Assembly: GCA_021234155.1 (NCBI GenBank)
Contig: JAJEKV010000062.1
Span: forward strand, 184,001 to 248,000
DNA: 64,000 nucleotides
Direction: 5' to 3'
DNA from: Isoetes taiwanensis
Taxonomy: Eukaryota; Streptophyta; Lycopodiopsida; Isoetales; Isoetaceae
In this document: one piece after another, positions 1-10,589 of the stretch
Position numbering within the stretch: position 1 is the stretch's first letter
How the letters are laid out: each line of letters opens with the position of its first letter
Program-made: the position numbers and the translations under genes
The notes under the pieces: generated by a model
What the model was told of the DNA's origin: nothing
Databases searched by the model: none
The model's input: the letters and a program-made list of their open reading frames with translations, nothing else

Positions 1-391
1 CTGAAGGCCCATAACATCCTTCACGTAAGCCTTTTGGAGAAGTATACATTTGATCCTAAGATACTATATAGATTCTAAATGCTCTTAGATATGACGGACA
101 AGCAAGTGGAACTAGTTCCACACGCTCTTCTCCATCATGCGTACAAGCAATACTCATCATCTGTCCTACTTGGTTAAGTGGACCCACTTACCAAAGGAGC
201 ATACAACATCAGTCCTCGAGAGGGATTTTGATGGGACTACGTCCTATGGCAACGTCAGGCATGCGCCAACAATGGCATCTTCACCTCTGGCTTCAAAGAA
301 ACGGGGTGCGCCACAGCCACCAGCCGATATCTCGAAGAATGTTAGATCCGGCAGGCATCATGCAAGCCTAGGAATGGGGATGGGCATATAG
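1..391 (+). mobile_element. Ty3/gypsy chromovirus pol 3' end (integrase C-terminus and chromodomain), degenerate
   Basis: The opening bases translate as HNILHVSLLEKYTFDPK, which matches the integrase C-terminal stretch of chromoviruses (usual form HNVFHVSxLKKY.xDP). After stops and a frame change, positions 160-260 read VKWTHLPKEHTTSVLERDF, the chromodomain core (usual form VKWxxxPxExATWE). The aromatic and acidic chromodomain residues are partly lost. The element enters from the left edge, so its 5' LTR, gag and most of pol lie outside the window. It is on the plus strand, pointing at the polypurine tract near 1,111. The copy is non-functional: stops separate the integrase tail from the chromodomain. 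Assignment to a Tekay/Del-like chromovirus is inference. Confidence 0.7.
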
Positions 392-1110
392 GCATGATAG
401 GCCACCTTCATCTATGGCTATAATGGGAAGATTGCCATTCCTTACGCCGAGACAGATGACAAACCTTAGGCATGATAGGTTTTCCCTTCTTCATTTTTCT
501 TCTTCAAAAGGGGTGGTCTCTTCAACCACAACATATAAATTATTTTGTAAATACTGATGTCTTATGATTCTGCGGACCAGAAGCGCTTACCTTGGTACCT
601 GCAGCTTCTTTTAAGGCCATTACAGGCCCATGTTCTTGTTGATATGTGTTTTCTAGTTGCATTGCTAGGCCCTAGAGGCTAGGTCTACCTAGAACCAATG
701 TTGTGCCTCCTTATATATTATATCTACAGTGTCGATTTTTGACCGACTATGGTCCTAAATGATGGTCATATGCACGATCTATATATGTATCTTTTATATC
801 ACCTATCTAAGTCCGTTCAATCTTCCTTTAACTCTCCTTGTACTTAACCACCTAACACCAATGCTGAGGACAACATAATTCGTTGTGTTCCTTTCCACAT
901 AACGTTGCTCAAACTAATTACCGTTCAACTCTCGCACAGTTATGAATTGCACATTACGCATCATTTCAAACTTGATCACTTTGAACATGACAACTTCTCT
1001 ATGACTTATAATCTCGTGTTACCTCTATAAGGTGGCAACACTTACTTCCAATATGTCATGTGTTGGCCCAAAGCAATCGTAGTCTTGATGCTGAGGACAA
1101 CATCTTTTTT
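392..1110 (+). mobile_element. Degenerate region between chromodomain and polypurine tract of the gypsy element
   Basis: No ORF of note. Two similar short pieces, near 860 and 1,087, encode AEDNI-like peptides (TNAEDNI, DAEDNIFF), the phrase that ends many chromovirus pol genes just before the polypurine tract. This suggests a small duplication or rearrangement. Nothing else is recognisable. Confidence 0.4.
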
Positions 1111-1125
1111 AAGGTGGGGAGAATA
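1111..1125 (+). other. Polypurine tract of the gypsy element
   Basis: AAGGTGGGGAGAATA is purine-rich and lies directly before a TGATGTTCC start. It follows the DAEDNIFF peptide, the usual arrangement in chromoviruses, where plus-strand DNA synthesis is primed just 5' of the 3' LTR. Confidence 0.65.
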
Positions 1126-2330
1126 TGATGTTCCACGTATTTATATACCTTTTGGGTATAAATACATGACATGTCACCATGAATAATTAATGGTGCATTA
1201 ATTATTCATAAGCTAAGGTTAGCTATGTCAATCATTAATTATTAAGGTGGAAACCTAACCCTAAACCCTAATTCAAATTTAGGGCTTAACCTAGTATTAA
1301 AAGGGCTAAAATACTAAATTACTTAATAAGTAATTTAGCATTGACACTTGGCCCAAATCGATTGGACAAGGGAGAGTTGCTAACTTGGGACACCCAAATT
1401 GGGGCTTCCACCCCCAATTTGCCCCAATTCGATTTGGGGAGGTTGGAGAAGGAGGAGGATCTTATTCAACCAGCATGGCATGAAGAACCTGAGAGATGGA
1501 AGATCTAGCTCAGATACCAATTAATAGGCTTCATTAGCTTGAGATTCTAGTTAGGAACTAATCCTTGCTTGTTAGACGGATGATTAGTCTCTCTATTTTA
1601 TGTTGTAGATGAGATTATGATGGATGCATCGGATATGAATGCTCTCTTTCTGTTCCTCCTGTGTTGTATGGGTAAAAGGGGATAGAGACCTAAAGGTCAT
1701 CTAGGATTAGATATGCTTCTACTTAGAACCCCTCAAATCCCATTAGATGTAAGCCTGTGCACAAGAGCACCGGGCTGTGGATGCCATAATGTGGTTCAAC
1801 ACCAAATAACAGACACTCCTGGGCTCGATGGGTGCGCCGAGGCGGTCCATAGATTTTGGGGGGTTAAAGTCGGGTACGGACGCGTGTGCACCTAGTGGCA
1901 CGTATCCTCTAGCACACCCATGGAACCGTTGTGATCCTGGAGGGGGATTATCCATTTCCTGCCTCATCGGACCTGGGGAGATGTAACCCGGAGTAGTCTC
2001 ATAGGGTGATTCCATGAGATTGCGTCTCCGTAAGGCTACAACCGTGCATAGCATGTTTCAGCCTATCTGCAAAGTGTGCACATGAGGGTCAGATGGAGTG
2101 GACTACTCTAGCCATTGTTCTATACCAGCCAACGCCATGTTATATCTATGTCTGCTGTTATCTTGAGGCCTTGACCGTCAACATGTATGTACGCTTCTGT
2201 TGTATAGGATTTCGTAGAGGAGGAGGTGGGCCGAAGTGGTCTGAATTAGACAGGGGCCTTCCATGGTGATGTAGTCGTCACGGGAGGGGAATTCCCCGTA
2301 TTTATACGATGGGAGCATCGTATAGATTAT
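1126..2330 (+). repeat. Probable 3' LTR of the gypsy element (start supported, end uncertain)
   Basis: The start is set by the polypurine tract and the TG dinucleotide at 1,126. The interior has AT-rich, then G/C-mixed, non-coding sequence typical of an LTR. The end cannot be fixed, because the 5' LTR lies outside the window and no clean target-site duplication was seen. The end given is a guess near two strong palindromes at 2,286-2,324. ORFs in this stretch look incidental. Confidence 0.4.
2286..2324. repeat. Adjacent palindrome and hairpin
   Basis: A perfect 12-bp palindrome GGGGAATTCCCC (2,286-2,297) is followed by a hairpin with stem TATACGATG (2,303-2,311), loop GGAG and stem CATCGTATA (2,316-2,324). 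It may mark the end of the upstream LTR or be a transcriptional structure within it. Function unknown. Confidence 0.7.
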
Positions 2331-2805
2331 GGGAGCGACAGAATGCACTGAAAAACTAAATCTAAGGTTAAATGTTTAATGGTTTTCTTGAATATTTCAA
2401 ATAGGTTAATTGTGTGATACGGTAAAAAGGCATAAGTATTAAATTGAAAATATGTCGTGGTGCAATAAAAGAAGAGGCAAATAATGTTTGAATTTATAAA
2501 AAGCTTCTTAGAGCATGGAGGCAATGGATACAAAGTCTTTAGAGGTCGGAACTGAGCCGAAGCAGCCGATTCGATTCTAGAAATATAAGTAGGATGAAAA
2601 ATGAAGTTAAGTATGATTTTGATGAAGCTGTTTTTAGAATAAAAGCAGGCTCGAGCTGTCGAAATTGTGAGAATAGTGACATGTATTGTATCTTGCAATA
2701 ATGGTCTAAGTTGTGAAAATTGCACTCAATTGTTGTGTAGAATAAACAAGAATCAAGTTTATTCTAAGGAATGTAATGATTGTCTAGTTAATCTTGTTGC
2801 TATTA
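2330..2805 (+). repeat. Probable 5' LTR of a Ty1/copia element
   Basis: The stretch lies immediately before a tRNA-Met-type primer-binding site. It carries a TATA-like TTATAAAAAG near 2,490, consistent with the U3/R boundary. The left end is not resolved and no second LTR is visible. The 132-codon minus-strand ORF across it looks incidental. Confidence 0.45.
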
Positions 2806-2807
2806 TT

Positions 2808-2819
2808 TGGTATCAGAGC
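2808..2819 (+). other. Primer-binding site (initiator tRNA-Met type) of copia element
   Basis: TGGTATCAGAGC is complementary to the 3' end of plant initiator tRNA-Met and is the standard copia primer-binding site. A gag reading frame follows about 50 bp later, as expected. Confidence 0.9.
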
Positions 2820-2865
2820 CAGAAAGAAGGCAACAAGGTTTGGTGCAGGATTGTTGAGTGCAGTT

Positions 2866-3453
2866 AAAGTATGTAATGGAGAAACTGGATTCCAAGTCTG
2901 GAAAAACCAAATTAAATATATTCTGGATGTTGAAGATTTGTGGGAACTTGTTGATCCTAACAATCTGCTACTAGTGCAGGTGGTGCAGCCAGTAGCAATG
3001 TAGCTATAAGTTTAGTTGTTGGAGAAGGTGGAGATGCAAACTCAGAAGCCTCTGACAGCAGGTCTATTGCAGCAACATCAGGTGCACGTGGAATTGTAGC
3101 ATTTTCGAGTTTGTTGTCTACAAAAATTAAGGAAGCAAGGGGCATCATCACAAGCAAAGTTGGACCTACTATACTACTGAAACTTAGAGGTATGTCCCCT
3201 AATGTGGAGCTATATGCTTAAGCATTATGAAATCAAAAGCTCTTCACGAATAGATGTTTTGAAGAAGGAATTGAGAAATTTGAAATATAATGAAGATGGG
3301 GAAGCATCAGACTTTTTTAATAAGTTTGATAATCTTGTTGCTGATCTAGATATTGCAGGGGTTTTATCCAAAGCTATCAATAATATCTTTTATCATTTCA
3401 TCTTTGAAACTGAGAAGCATAAGCATATATACGAAATGCTTTGGAAATTCTAG
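2866..3453 (+). pseudogene. Ty1/copia gag (UBN2-type) fragment
   Basis: Two frames together give a copia Gag N-terminus. The first has GFQVWKNQIKYILDVEDLW and WELVDPN near 2,885-2,965, the family's W...M...L...DLWE block. An Ala/Ser-rich spacer with a stop follows. The second has MWSYMLKHYEIKSSSRIDVL and FFNKFDNLVADL at 3,205-3,345. Gag would form the virus-like particle that encloses copia RNA. The reading frame is broken near 3,220 and the sequence stops looking like copia after about 3,450, so protease, integrase and RT are missing. Position just downstream of the PBS confirms the assignment. The element is dead. Confidence 0.75.
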
Positions 3454-3931
3454 GCGTTTTATGAATCATCTGTCCTCCTCCAAAGTTCAAAGAAAGCAAA
3501 AACACAAACATCTCCAAAAAATATCTTACAGCCAATCCTTGGCACAAAACATAAGCTTCTGGCACATTCACCACTCAACCGGGCTCAGACTCTGATTCTT
3601 TCCAGTTTGTTCGTCCAACTGGATAACCTCTCTAGGATATATTCGGGATTTCTGGATTAGGAATCAACACAATGCCCTCTTTGAATTGGCTAATGAATTA
3701 TATATAGTAAAACCTTTTGGAAAAGGAACGACCTTTAGCTAATTTGGATCGTCTATGACTATGTATCTACGATTGCATCTATATTCCTTCTGCAAGTCCT
3801 CTGAGCCACACCCCCGAGCTTGTGCCTTAATGACAATATAATTAATGGTTTTGCTCTTTCCTTAAACAAGGAGCATAAGTTATTTCTGGTCAAAGCCCTA
3901 ATTCCTCTTTACAAATCAAAGTGCTGGATTG
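3454..3931. other. No recognisable feature
   Basis: AT-rich sequence between the copia gag remnant and the poly(T) that marks the next LINE. It may be decayed copia internal sequence. No convincing ORF, repeat or RNA gene was seen. Confidence 0.4.
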
Positions 3932-6470
3932 TTTTTTTTTTTGAAGGATGAAAGCCAAAATGTTTATTAATCAGATAAAAAGTACAAATTTTACATGTCT
4001 CATCTAACGGTGTAAGCACAAAAAGATGCCATAAGAGCAGAGCCTGGAGCACAATGTACTTACTCCAGAATAGGAGACTAATGATAAGAATCAATTCGAA
4101 GATACTGAATCTAGATGCGTCCATCATTTCTTCTTCAAGGGAGGAACACTCATAGGGCTGTCAGTATCTTTCTCTGGGCTACCGCCATAAACACCATGTA
4201 TAAATGCCCTGAAAGATGTGGTGTCTGCGACGCTCCCATATCGATCACAGGAGCCAACTGGAACCAAGATGGAATGCCCTCTGTTTAGCTGGAGGCCATG
4301 CGTTGGGATCGGATGCTAAGAGGATGCATCGGTAGTCCAATATACTGTTAAACAAACCTTGTAGCCAGGACCACGCTGGTTGAACCTCTAGACAATCAAA
4401 GAGACAATGCTCAACAGTCTCAACGTCTGAAAGGCAGAGCGGGCATAATGCAGATATGCGAGGATCATAGCGATGTCGGAAGGCATTAACACGTGGGCAC
4501 CTGTGGATAACCTACCCCCCATAGTGCAGAGACTTTAGAATGGAGCAACCTATCCCACTAACAAAGTGCTTGCCTTTGTGAATATTTTCATGACAGTCCC
4601 ATGACATCCTTTCAGCAACACCAATTTGCACTATAAGAGGCAAATTTTCTGCGATCTTCTTCCATAGAGACACATCCCAACGAGAGAGCAGGGACTTTGC
4701 CTGAAATTCAAGCCGAGACAGTAGGCGTCCTGCTTCATACCATCTTTGCATAGAGACAACACCTGCAAGAACCCATCGTCTCTGTGTAAGGAGATGAACT
4801 GGTGCTGCCAATGGTGGTGCTGAGGGATCTGGAGGCAGGGGTGTCCACCACCGTGGAGTCTCCAATAGGGTGTGGATAGAGGGGCATGGCCAGAAAAGAT
4901 GTTTCACTGCCTTCCATGCTATCAACAAGCCACGAAAAATGGAAAAGCACTTGGAAAAGGCTGTAGAATCTGAAATAATGCCCAAGGTAGGACTGGTTTG
5001 ACAACCTTCTTGCCTAGAGGGATATAATGACCAAGAGCTTGTCTAAGAAGGCGTAAACCAAGACCACCTGCCCATTTTGGAAGGATGCACTTCGACCAAG
5101 CCACCTTAATCACAACACCTTCCTCAGTACCCGCACATATAAAGTTCCGAACTATTGCAATGAGCTCACATACTTTGATCTGTGGGGCTAGTAGTAAGGA
5201 TGCCATATAAACATGGGTACTGACTTGGCCACTGCGACCCACAAGAGACAACTTTGCAGTGGACCACCAAAACAAGTGCTTCTTTAAACTCTTAATGATC
5301 TCCTCCCATGCAGCTCCATAATAACATGGATGCCAATTGGAATAACAACTTGATGGCATATCCATGGCACGTAATTTTTGTGGATAATCATGAACGCATG
5401 CCGGAGCCGAAGTATCCGATGTCCATAAATCTGTATATTTCTGCCACCCCACAAAGACACCAAAAGCCAGTGAAAAAGTGTTTAAGAGCAATTTGGCAGC
5501 TGCAAGATTCTCAACAATAGCGACTAGGAAGAGGAACGTGTCATCTGCATATTAATTGCAAACCCCTTGTGTGCCATCCTCCATTGCAAGACCATGGAGA
5601 AGTCCCTCTGTGGTTGCAACGGTGAACAACTGCAACAATTGTGAAAAGCAATGGTGCTAAAGGGCATCCCTGGCGAATATTACGACCGAGTGAGAAGCAT
5701 CTGACGGCTCACCATGGAACATAATAGTCGCCCGAGCAGAGACATGCAGCTTCATAATATCTGATGTGAATTGTTCCCCAAATCCCAATCTTAGTATACA
5801 TCGACGCATGAATTCCCAGCTAATACTGTCATAAGCCTTTGCAAAATCAAGCTTAATATACAACTGAAAGGTTTTGCTTACGTGCCTAATAGATTCCTTC
5901 GTAGCAGCAACAATATTGTTAGAATGCATCGTTTTGGAAGAAAACCCGATTGGGTTATTGAGATGGACTCTGCCAAGATGTCCTTCACCCGCTCTGCAAA
6001 AGCCTTGGCGAAGAACTTATATACAGATGACAATAAAGTGATGGGCCGCCAGTCTAAAATAGTCTGAGGGTCCTTGACCTTGAGGAAGAGTGAGATAGCA
6101 TCTGTGTTTAGAATTCTATCCAAAGCAGTGGACTGCCGAAAGTCACAAAAAGAATCACACACATGTGGCTCCAGCCATTCCCAATATTCCTGGAAAAACT
6201 CAATTGGCAAACCATCCAAACCTGGGCATTTGGCTCTTTTCAGTTCAAAGACCATCGAACCTAAATCATCAGCTGTCATAACCGCCTCTATTGACACGTG
6301 CTGCTCAACAGAGATGATTGGGGAAAATCCTAGACAAAATAGCATCTTGCATTTCTGATGGAAAGGGAAGATGTTTCTCAGCGAAAAAAGTCTGAAAGTT
6401 TGAGAACCTGAAGCTGCTCTTTGGTTTGATAATCCATATCCGTGGAAAGAATATATCTTACTTCATTTTT
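3932..6470 (-). mobile_element. 5'-truncated plant L1-type LINE (RT and zinc-binding C-terminus)
   Basis: The minus strand ends with a poly(A) tail, seen as T11 at 3,932-3,942. Reading from 6,420 downward: the pre-RT linker (FPSEMQDAI, then CPGLDGLPIEFFQEYW), the RT block DWRPITLLSSVYK, the catalytic KLDFAKAYDSISWEF (near 5,850), and YADDTF (near 5,540), which supplies the second catalytic aspartates. The zf-RVT-like C-terminus lies at 4,150-5,000. Endonuclease and ORF1 are absent, so the copy is 5'-truncated near 6,470. Several frameshifts separate the blocks. A short target-site duplication was looked for and not found. The RT would copy LINE RNA at nicked chromosomal DNA. Confidence 0.85.
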
Positions 6471-6854
6471 TTCTTTGTCTAGAGATCTGGAGCTTCGATT
6501 TTTTCTTACCAGGTTTGTGCAAAGAGCTTCTAGACCATCAAGATCTTTTGCAGGTTAGTTTGTTGCTTGGGATTCCACTATTATTGCATGTCGATTTTTT
6601 ATGCAAAGGAGCTTGCATGCTTATGTTCCTGCTTGCATCAAGAACTCTATTCAACCTATGCATATAAACATCTTGATTTTGTTCCTTCTGTGACCATCGA
6701 CATTATGGAGGTTATTCGCAAGTAACTTGGGAACAAAAACTTGTGTGTAGCTACTAGGAATAGTATTATTATAGCAGTGAGTTGTTTCATGCTTTTGCCT
6801 TCGTATTCATTTGACGCATTATTCCAGGCTAATTCTTAATAATTTGTCTTATAG

Positions 6855-6983
6855 ATTACTACATACTGGAGGGTATGATTCGATCCTAAACCCAGCTGTT
6901 CTGTTGAATCAAATTGGTACAATAACAAAGAAGGATTTAGCAAAAAAACATATTTCAGAATCAGGGGTCTACTCCACAGTCAG
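6855..6983 (+). pseudogene. Isolated spliceable exon of unrecognised protein (43 codons)
   Basis: A 129-bp open segment is bounded by a pyrimidine-rich acceptor (TTGTCTTATAG before 6,855) and a donor (CAG/GTATTT after 6,983). It reads LLHTGGYDSILNPAVLLNQI, then GTITKKDLAKKHISESGVYS and TVR. Both ends split an Arg codon in the same phase, so it could be skipped without a frameshift. The peptide looks globular and protein-like rather than random, but I do not recognise the family. No partner exons were found. It lies upstream of a Helitron 3' end at 9,988, so capture is possible. An old gene remnant is the alternative. Confidence 0.4.
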
Positions 6984-9055
6984 GTATTTTAAAAAATATA
7001 GAATAGATGCTTATCTGTTTGTAAAATTTAGAATAACTCCAAGCAGTTATGCTGTAGTTTGTCTTTCTTTGAAATCAATTCATGTCTTTGGAAAGCCCCC
7101 TTGCAAATGCATCTGGAATTTGTAGTCTTAAAATACAAATTTAAACAGGAAATAGGCATTATTTTGATTAATGTCTTGCCATTTTTGTGGTTTTGCAGGG
7201 GAATACCATTTGTGCTCTGAATTCATTATGCATTGGGTCGGACAATGACAATAGGAACATAACAGGAATAATAATGGGGTGTGCGCCATGCTTGAGAAAA
7301 AATTGACGACTGCGGTCGCGAGAGAGTCCCGACATAATTAACAAAACCCCTGCCAAATCCATGTTGCACTCTTCAACATCACTATATTTGTGCATTTCTT
7401 GCTAATGGTCATTTATGCGGCTCCACTAAGGATCTATGTATGGATCCGGATTGCACTTTGTTAGATGGTTCTCGGTCTAAGATGCATCCATCCATCTCCT
7501 CCTAAGTTTTCTTTCTTTCTCAGTCGAGCAAGGCCCGCCTTTTCCATTACTATAAACATTTTTTTTTTGTGATGATGGCGCAAGGAGAGGCTTTTCGTCC
7601 ATTTTGTCTGCTTAAACATTTCTGGGCTTATCCTTCGTAAAATGGTTTCTGCAACTATGTCATCTCTTTTCCGTAGCCCAAAAAAAAAAGGCAACCCAAA
7701 GAGGCCCTAGGGATTTTTGCTTCTCAACTGCGGGGTTTTGAAGCATCTGTTTTGGATCTTCTTTGATTTATGGAAATCAATTTGCTGAATGGCGTTGACG
7801 AGAAGGGTTGTGACGTAAATAGTAGCGATTTCTAAGGCCTTTTTTGAGTCCATTCTTTTCTTCTATACTTCATGGTGCAGCTATCTAACTAACCACCAAT
7901 GGAGGTCGGAAGCACCTGAGATGTTTGTGTTGCCTTATCATTATCTTTTCTTACCTATTATTTTTCAATCTTTAAAGCTTTTGTAAGTACAATACATATC
8001 CTGGCGTCTCCTATTGATTTTTGAGCATGCTCTTCCTCTCTCATTGTGTAATGATCATGTAGTTGTGAAGCCAAGAATTCTATATGGTGATTGTGAAGCG
8101 GGGATAAGCCGAGCTAATCCAAAGAGCTCAATTATGTATAAGTGTCGCCAATGAAGTTTGCATCTAAAAGAATCTAACATATGTGCGAGGCCAGCCAGAG
8201 GATAAAGGTCGCAGATCTTGATTATGCAAGGAATCCTTGATACAATCTCTTAGCAGAGGTAACAAAGCAAGATTCACCGGAGTACTAAAACAAGAGAATA
8301 ATGCATGAATATGTCAGGTTTCCTTATCTGACATTTTTTCTCTGTCCATAACTTCTGTCTTTATCTCTTTGTCTGTAACTCTTGTCTTTATTTCTTGCAA
8401 GGAACGAAGCATTTTTTCGCAAAAGCTTGGATTGCGGGGATTTGCCTTTTGTCCGCAACACCAAAAGTTGATAAGGGAGCTGCCTTTGAATCACCGGATT
8501 CGGTGAGTGGTAATTGTTTTCCCACGAAGTCTGTGCGAGAGCTAATTAGTTATCGATAGAATTTGAAATAAAAATCTGGTTGGTTTTGATGACATGCCCT
8601 TTGCATCTCTTATTTATGGAATTTCTTTTCCAAGTTCCCTTATGACCTGAGAGATAGTTGCCTCGCGTCTTTCTCTGCAGATTAAAAAACTCGGCATATG
8701 CATAAATTTCTTTTTTAGAAGGAACATTGCAATAGCTTCTTTAGCTACTTTTACCGACTCAAGGACACGATATAATAGATTGCCAGTAAATGCTATTTAC
8801 TGGGGATATCTTAATTCTTTTCCGCCAAATCTAAGCACAATATTCGCCTTTGTTAATATCAGTGTTTCAGCACATGATGAGTGCTTTGGAAACAGGTAAC
8901 CTCTTCACATCAATAATAGATAGTGCATATAGGAGACAACTGTCTTCTCCTCTTTCTGGTTTTAAAAAGATTACTACTATAATTTCTGCAGCATATATCT
9001 GAAAAAGCAATCTTCTCAATAATTATGTTGTGATGACACTTAAAGACAATGTAAT
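6984..9055. other. Non-coding or unrecognised stretch
   Basis: About 2 kb with only short ORFs, such as a 75-codon minus-strand frame at 7,168-7,395 without recognisable motifs. Intron-like AT-rich sequence dominates. If a Helitron ends at 9,988, some of this may be its interior. I cannot support any gene here. Confidence 0.3.
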
Positions 9056-9620
9056 TCAAAGCTTAAAAGAAAGATGATTTGGATGTGGCATAGATGCTTT
9101 GCTCATAATGATTTTGGACAAGAAATACCTCTCTATTTGCGTCCATGTCATGACCATTCCCCACATCAAACCACCGTACTGGTCTGACCAAAGTATTGAA
9201 GAGCTGAAGCTTTGTTGGGACGTCTGAAGTTCTTTCAAGTGCCAATAACTGATGTTGAAGGTCTTCTGGGGAGGACATAAATGTCACATTATCAAGACCC
9301 GTATCTCCAAGGCTGCTAAAAGCTTTCCAACCTATCGATGTATAAGCCAAAGGGCCTCGATTGTGCTGTTTATCCATCCGACCATCCCATCCGCCAGGTA
9401 CTTTAAGCTTCCCAATACATTTTCACAAGACCACTTCTTGCAACAGTCCTAATTCCAGAAGTCTAGAAAATAGGCCTTTCCGTGAAGGCTTTGTGGAAAT
9501 CCACAAAAGCAGCAGTGGAAATCCACAAAAGCAGCAGTACACTTACACTTTCATGTCTTTGACCTCTACGATGAATGACTGCAAGGTAGAATTATGGTCT
9601 CTGTTGGGAAATTCCTCATG
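9056..9620 (-). pseudogene. Non-LTR reverse transcriptase fragment with 22-bp internal duplication
   Basis: Minus-strand frames contain TAAFVDFHKAF (the RT block that usually continues into DTVPR) and then LALERTSDVPTKLQLFNTLV followed by RPV, the post-catalytic thumb segment (usual form LFDTLVxPxLLYGxEVWG). The blocks are in the right order, but the palm with the YADD motif between them is deleted. An exact 22-bp tandem duplication (9,493-9,514 and 9,515-9,536) falls inside the first block and shifts the frame. It resembles the LINE lineage at 34-35 kb more than the L1-type copies elsewhere in the window. Dead. Confidence 0.7.
9493..9536. repeat. Exact 22-bp tandem duplication
   Basis: The two copies, 9,493-9,514 and 9,515-9,536, are identical, which suggests recent slippage or repair. 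Each begins with a near-palindromic GTGGAAATCCAC. Confidence 0.85.
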
Positions 9621-9958
9621 AAACCAGCCAGGCACTTCCCCTGAAAAGCAAGTCAATGATTGAAAAGCAAGTCAATGATTAAAAAGCACTATCTCTGCCA
9701 CTCTTGAGGAAAGAAGAGAACTTAGAAGCTCTCAGAATCTGGATTAGAAGACATGGATTTGGCGGAGCCGAGATTTGAGGGCAGTGCTTGAGCTTTGAAA
9801 GGTAAATCCACAACTCCGTAAATTCCAGGGTTTACCTAAAGACTTTACCTATGATAAACCCAGCAGGACATGGATGGATAGATCCAACAATCAGAAGTTT
9901 CCCCGGGACACATTTACGAGGACGTTAAAGCCGAGCAAAAACACATACCAGAACATTA

Positions 9959-9989
9959 GCCCGGCAACGCCGGGCACCCGTTTACTAGT
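9959..9989 (+). mobile_element. Helitron 3' terminus
   Basis: A perfect GC hairpin (stem GCCCGGC 9,959-9,965, loop AAC, stem GCCGGGC 9,969-9,975) is followed after 9 nt by CTAG (9,985-9,988) and a host T. Hairpin, about 10 nt, CTRR, T is the defining Helitron 3' end. The 5' TC end was not found, so size and content are unknown. The element would extend leftward and may include the RT fragment and the 6.9-kb exon. No Rep/helicase coding was seen upstream, so it is probably non-autonomous. Confidence 0.75.
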
Positions 9990-10263
9990 CTTTTATTGGA
10001 ATGGAGCTGTAAAAGGTGGTCTAGTTCATACTTCTTTTTGAAACATATTATAGAAAACGAAAGAATCCTTGTGGAGCCAAGCCATGTCTAGATTGTAACT
10101 CGAAATATTACGGAGAAGATCCGAATTATTTTTGTGGATCTACGTCATTTAATGTTTAAGTGGTACCTATGTCTAATTGATCTACACTCTCTAGAAAGAA
10201 AAAATTCAAACCCTTGCAACCATTGGCAAATTAAATAAATCTCGTGCTTACATGTGGCATGAG

Positions 10264-10461
10264 CATAACAGAACAACAAGAGAGGAGTGACAATTGCAAC
10301 ACAAAATCAAACCGAAACAAGTGATCCGAAGATTACATTAAAACCAATACACCATATCACAACATAACAGAACAACAAGAGAGGAGCGACAATTGCAACA
10401 CAAAATCAAAACGAAACAAGTGATCCGAAGATTACATTAAAACAAATACACCATATCACAA
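10264..10461. repeat. Two 99-bp tandem repeats
   Basis: Unit 1 is 10,264-10,362 and unit 2 is 10,363-10,461. They differ at only a few positions. No ORF is conserved. It lies just right of the Helitron end. Confidence 0.9.
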
Positions 10462-10589
10462 CGTATTGAGAGAAGTGAAATTGTCATGTACAAAAGCAAC
10501 GTCAACGTTGCTTGTTTTAAAAGTCACCCAAAGTAATATAATAGAGAAACATAAACCATCCAGATTGCAACAAGTTGGAAGCTTGCTTG

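Noticed and set aside
1743-2054. 103-codon minus-strand gene
   Set aside because: It lies within the presumed LTR, has no motif, and competes with open frames on the other strand.
2327-2725. 132-codon minus-strand ORF
   Set aside because: It overlaps the copia 5' LTR antisense; low complexity (F/I/L/Y-rich from AT-rich DNA) and no homology recognised.
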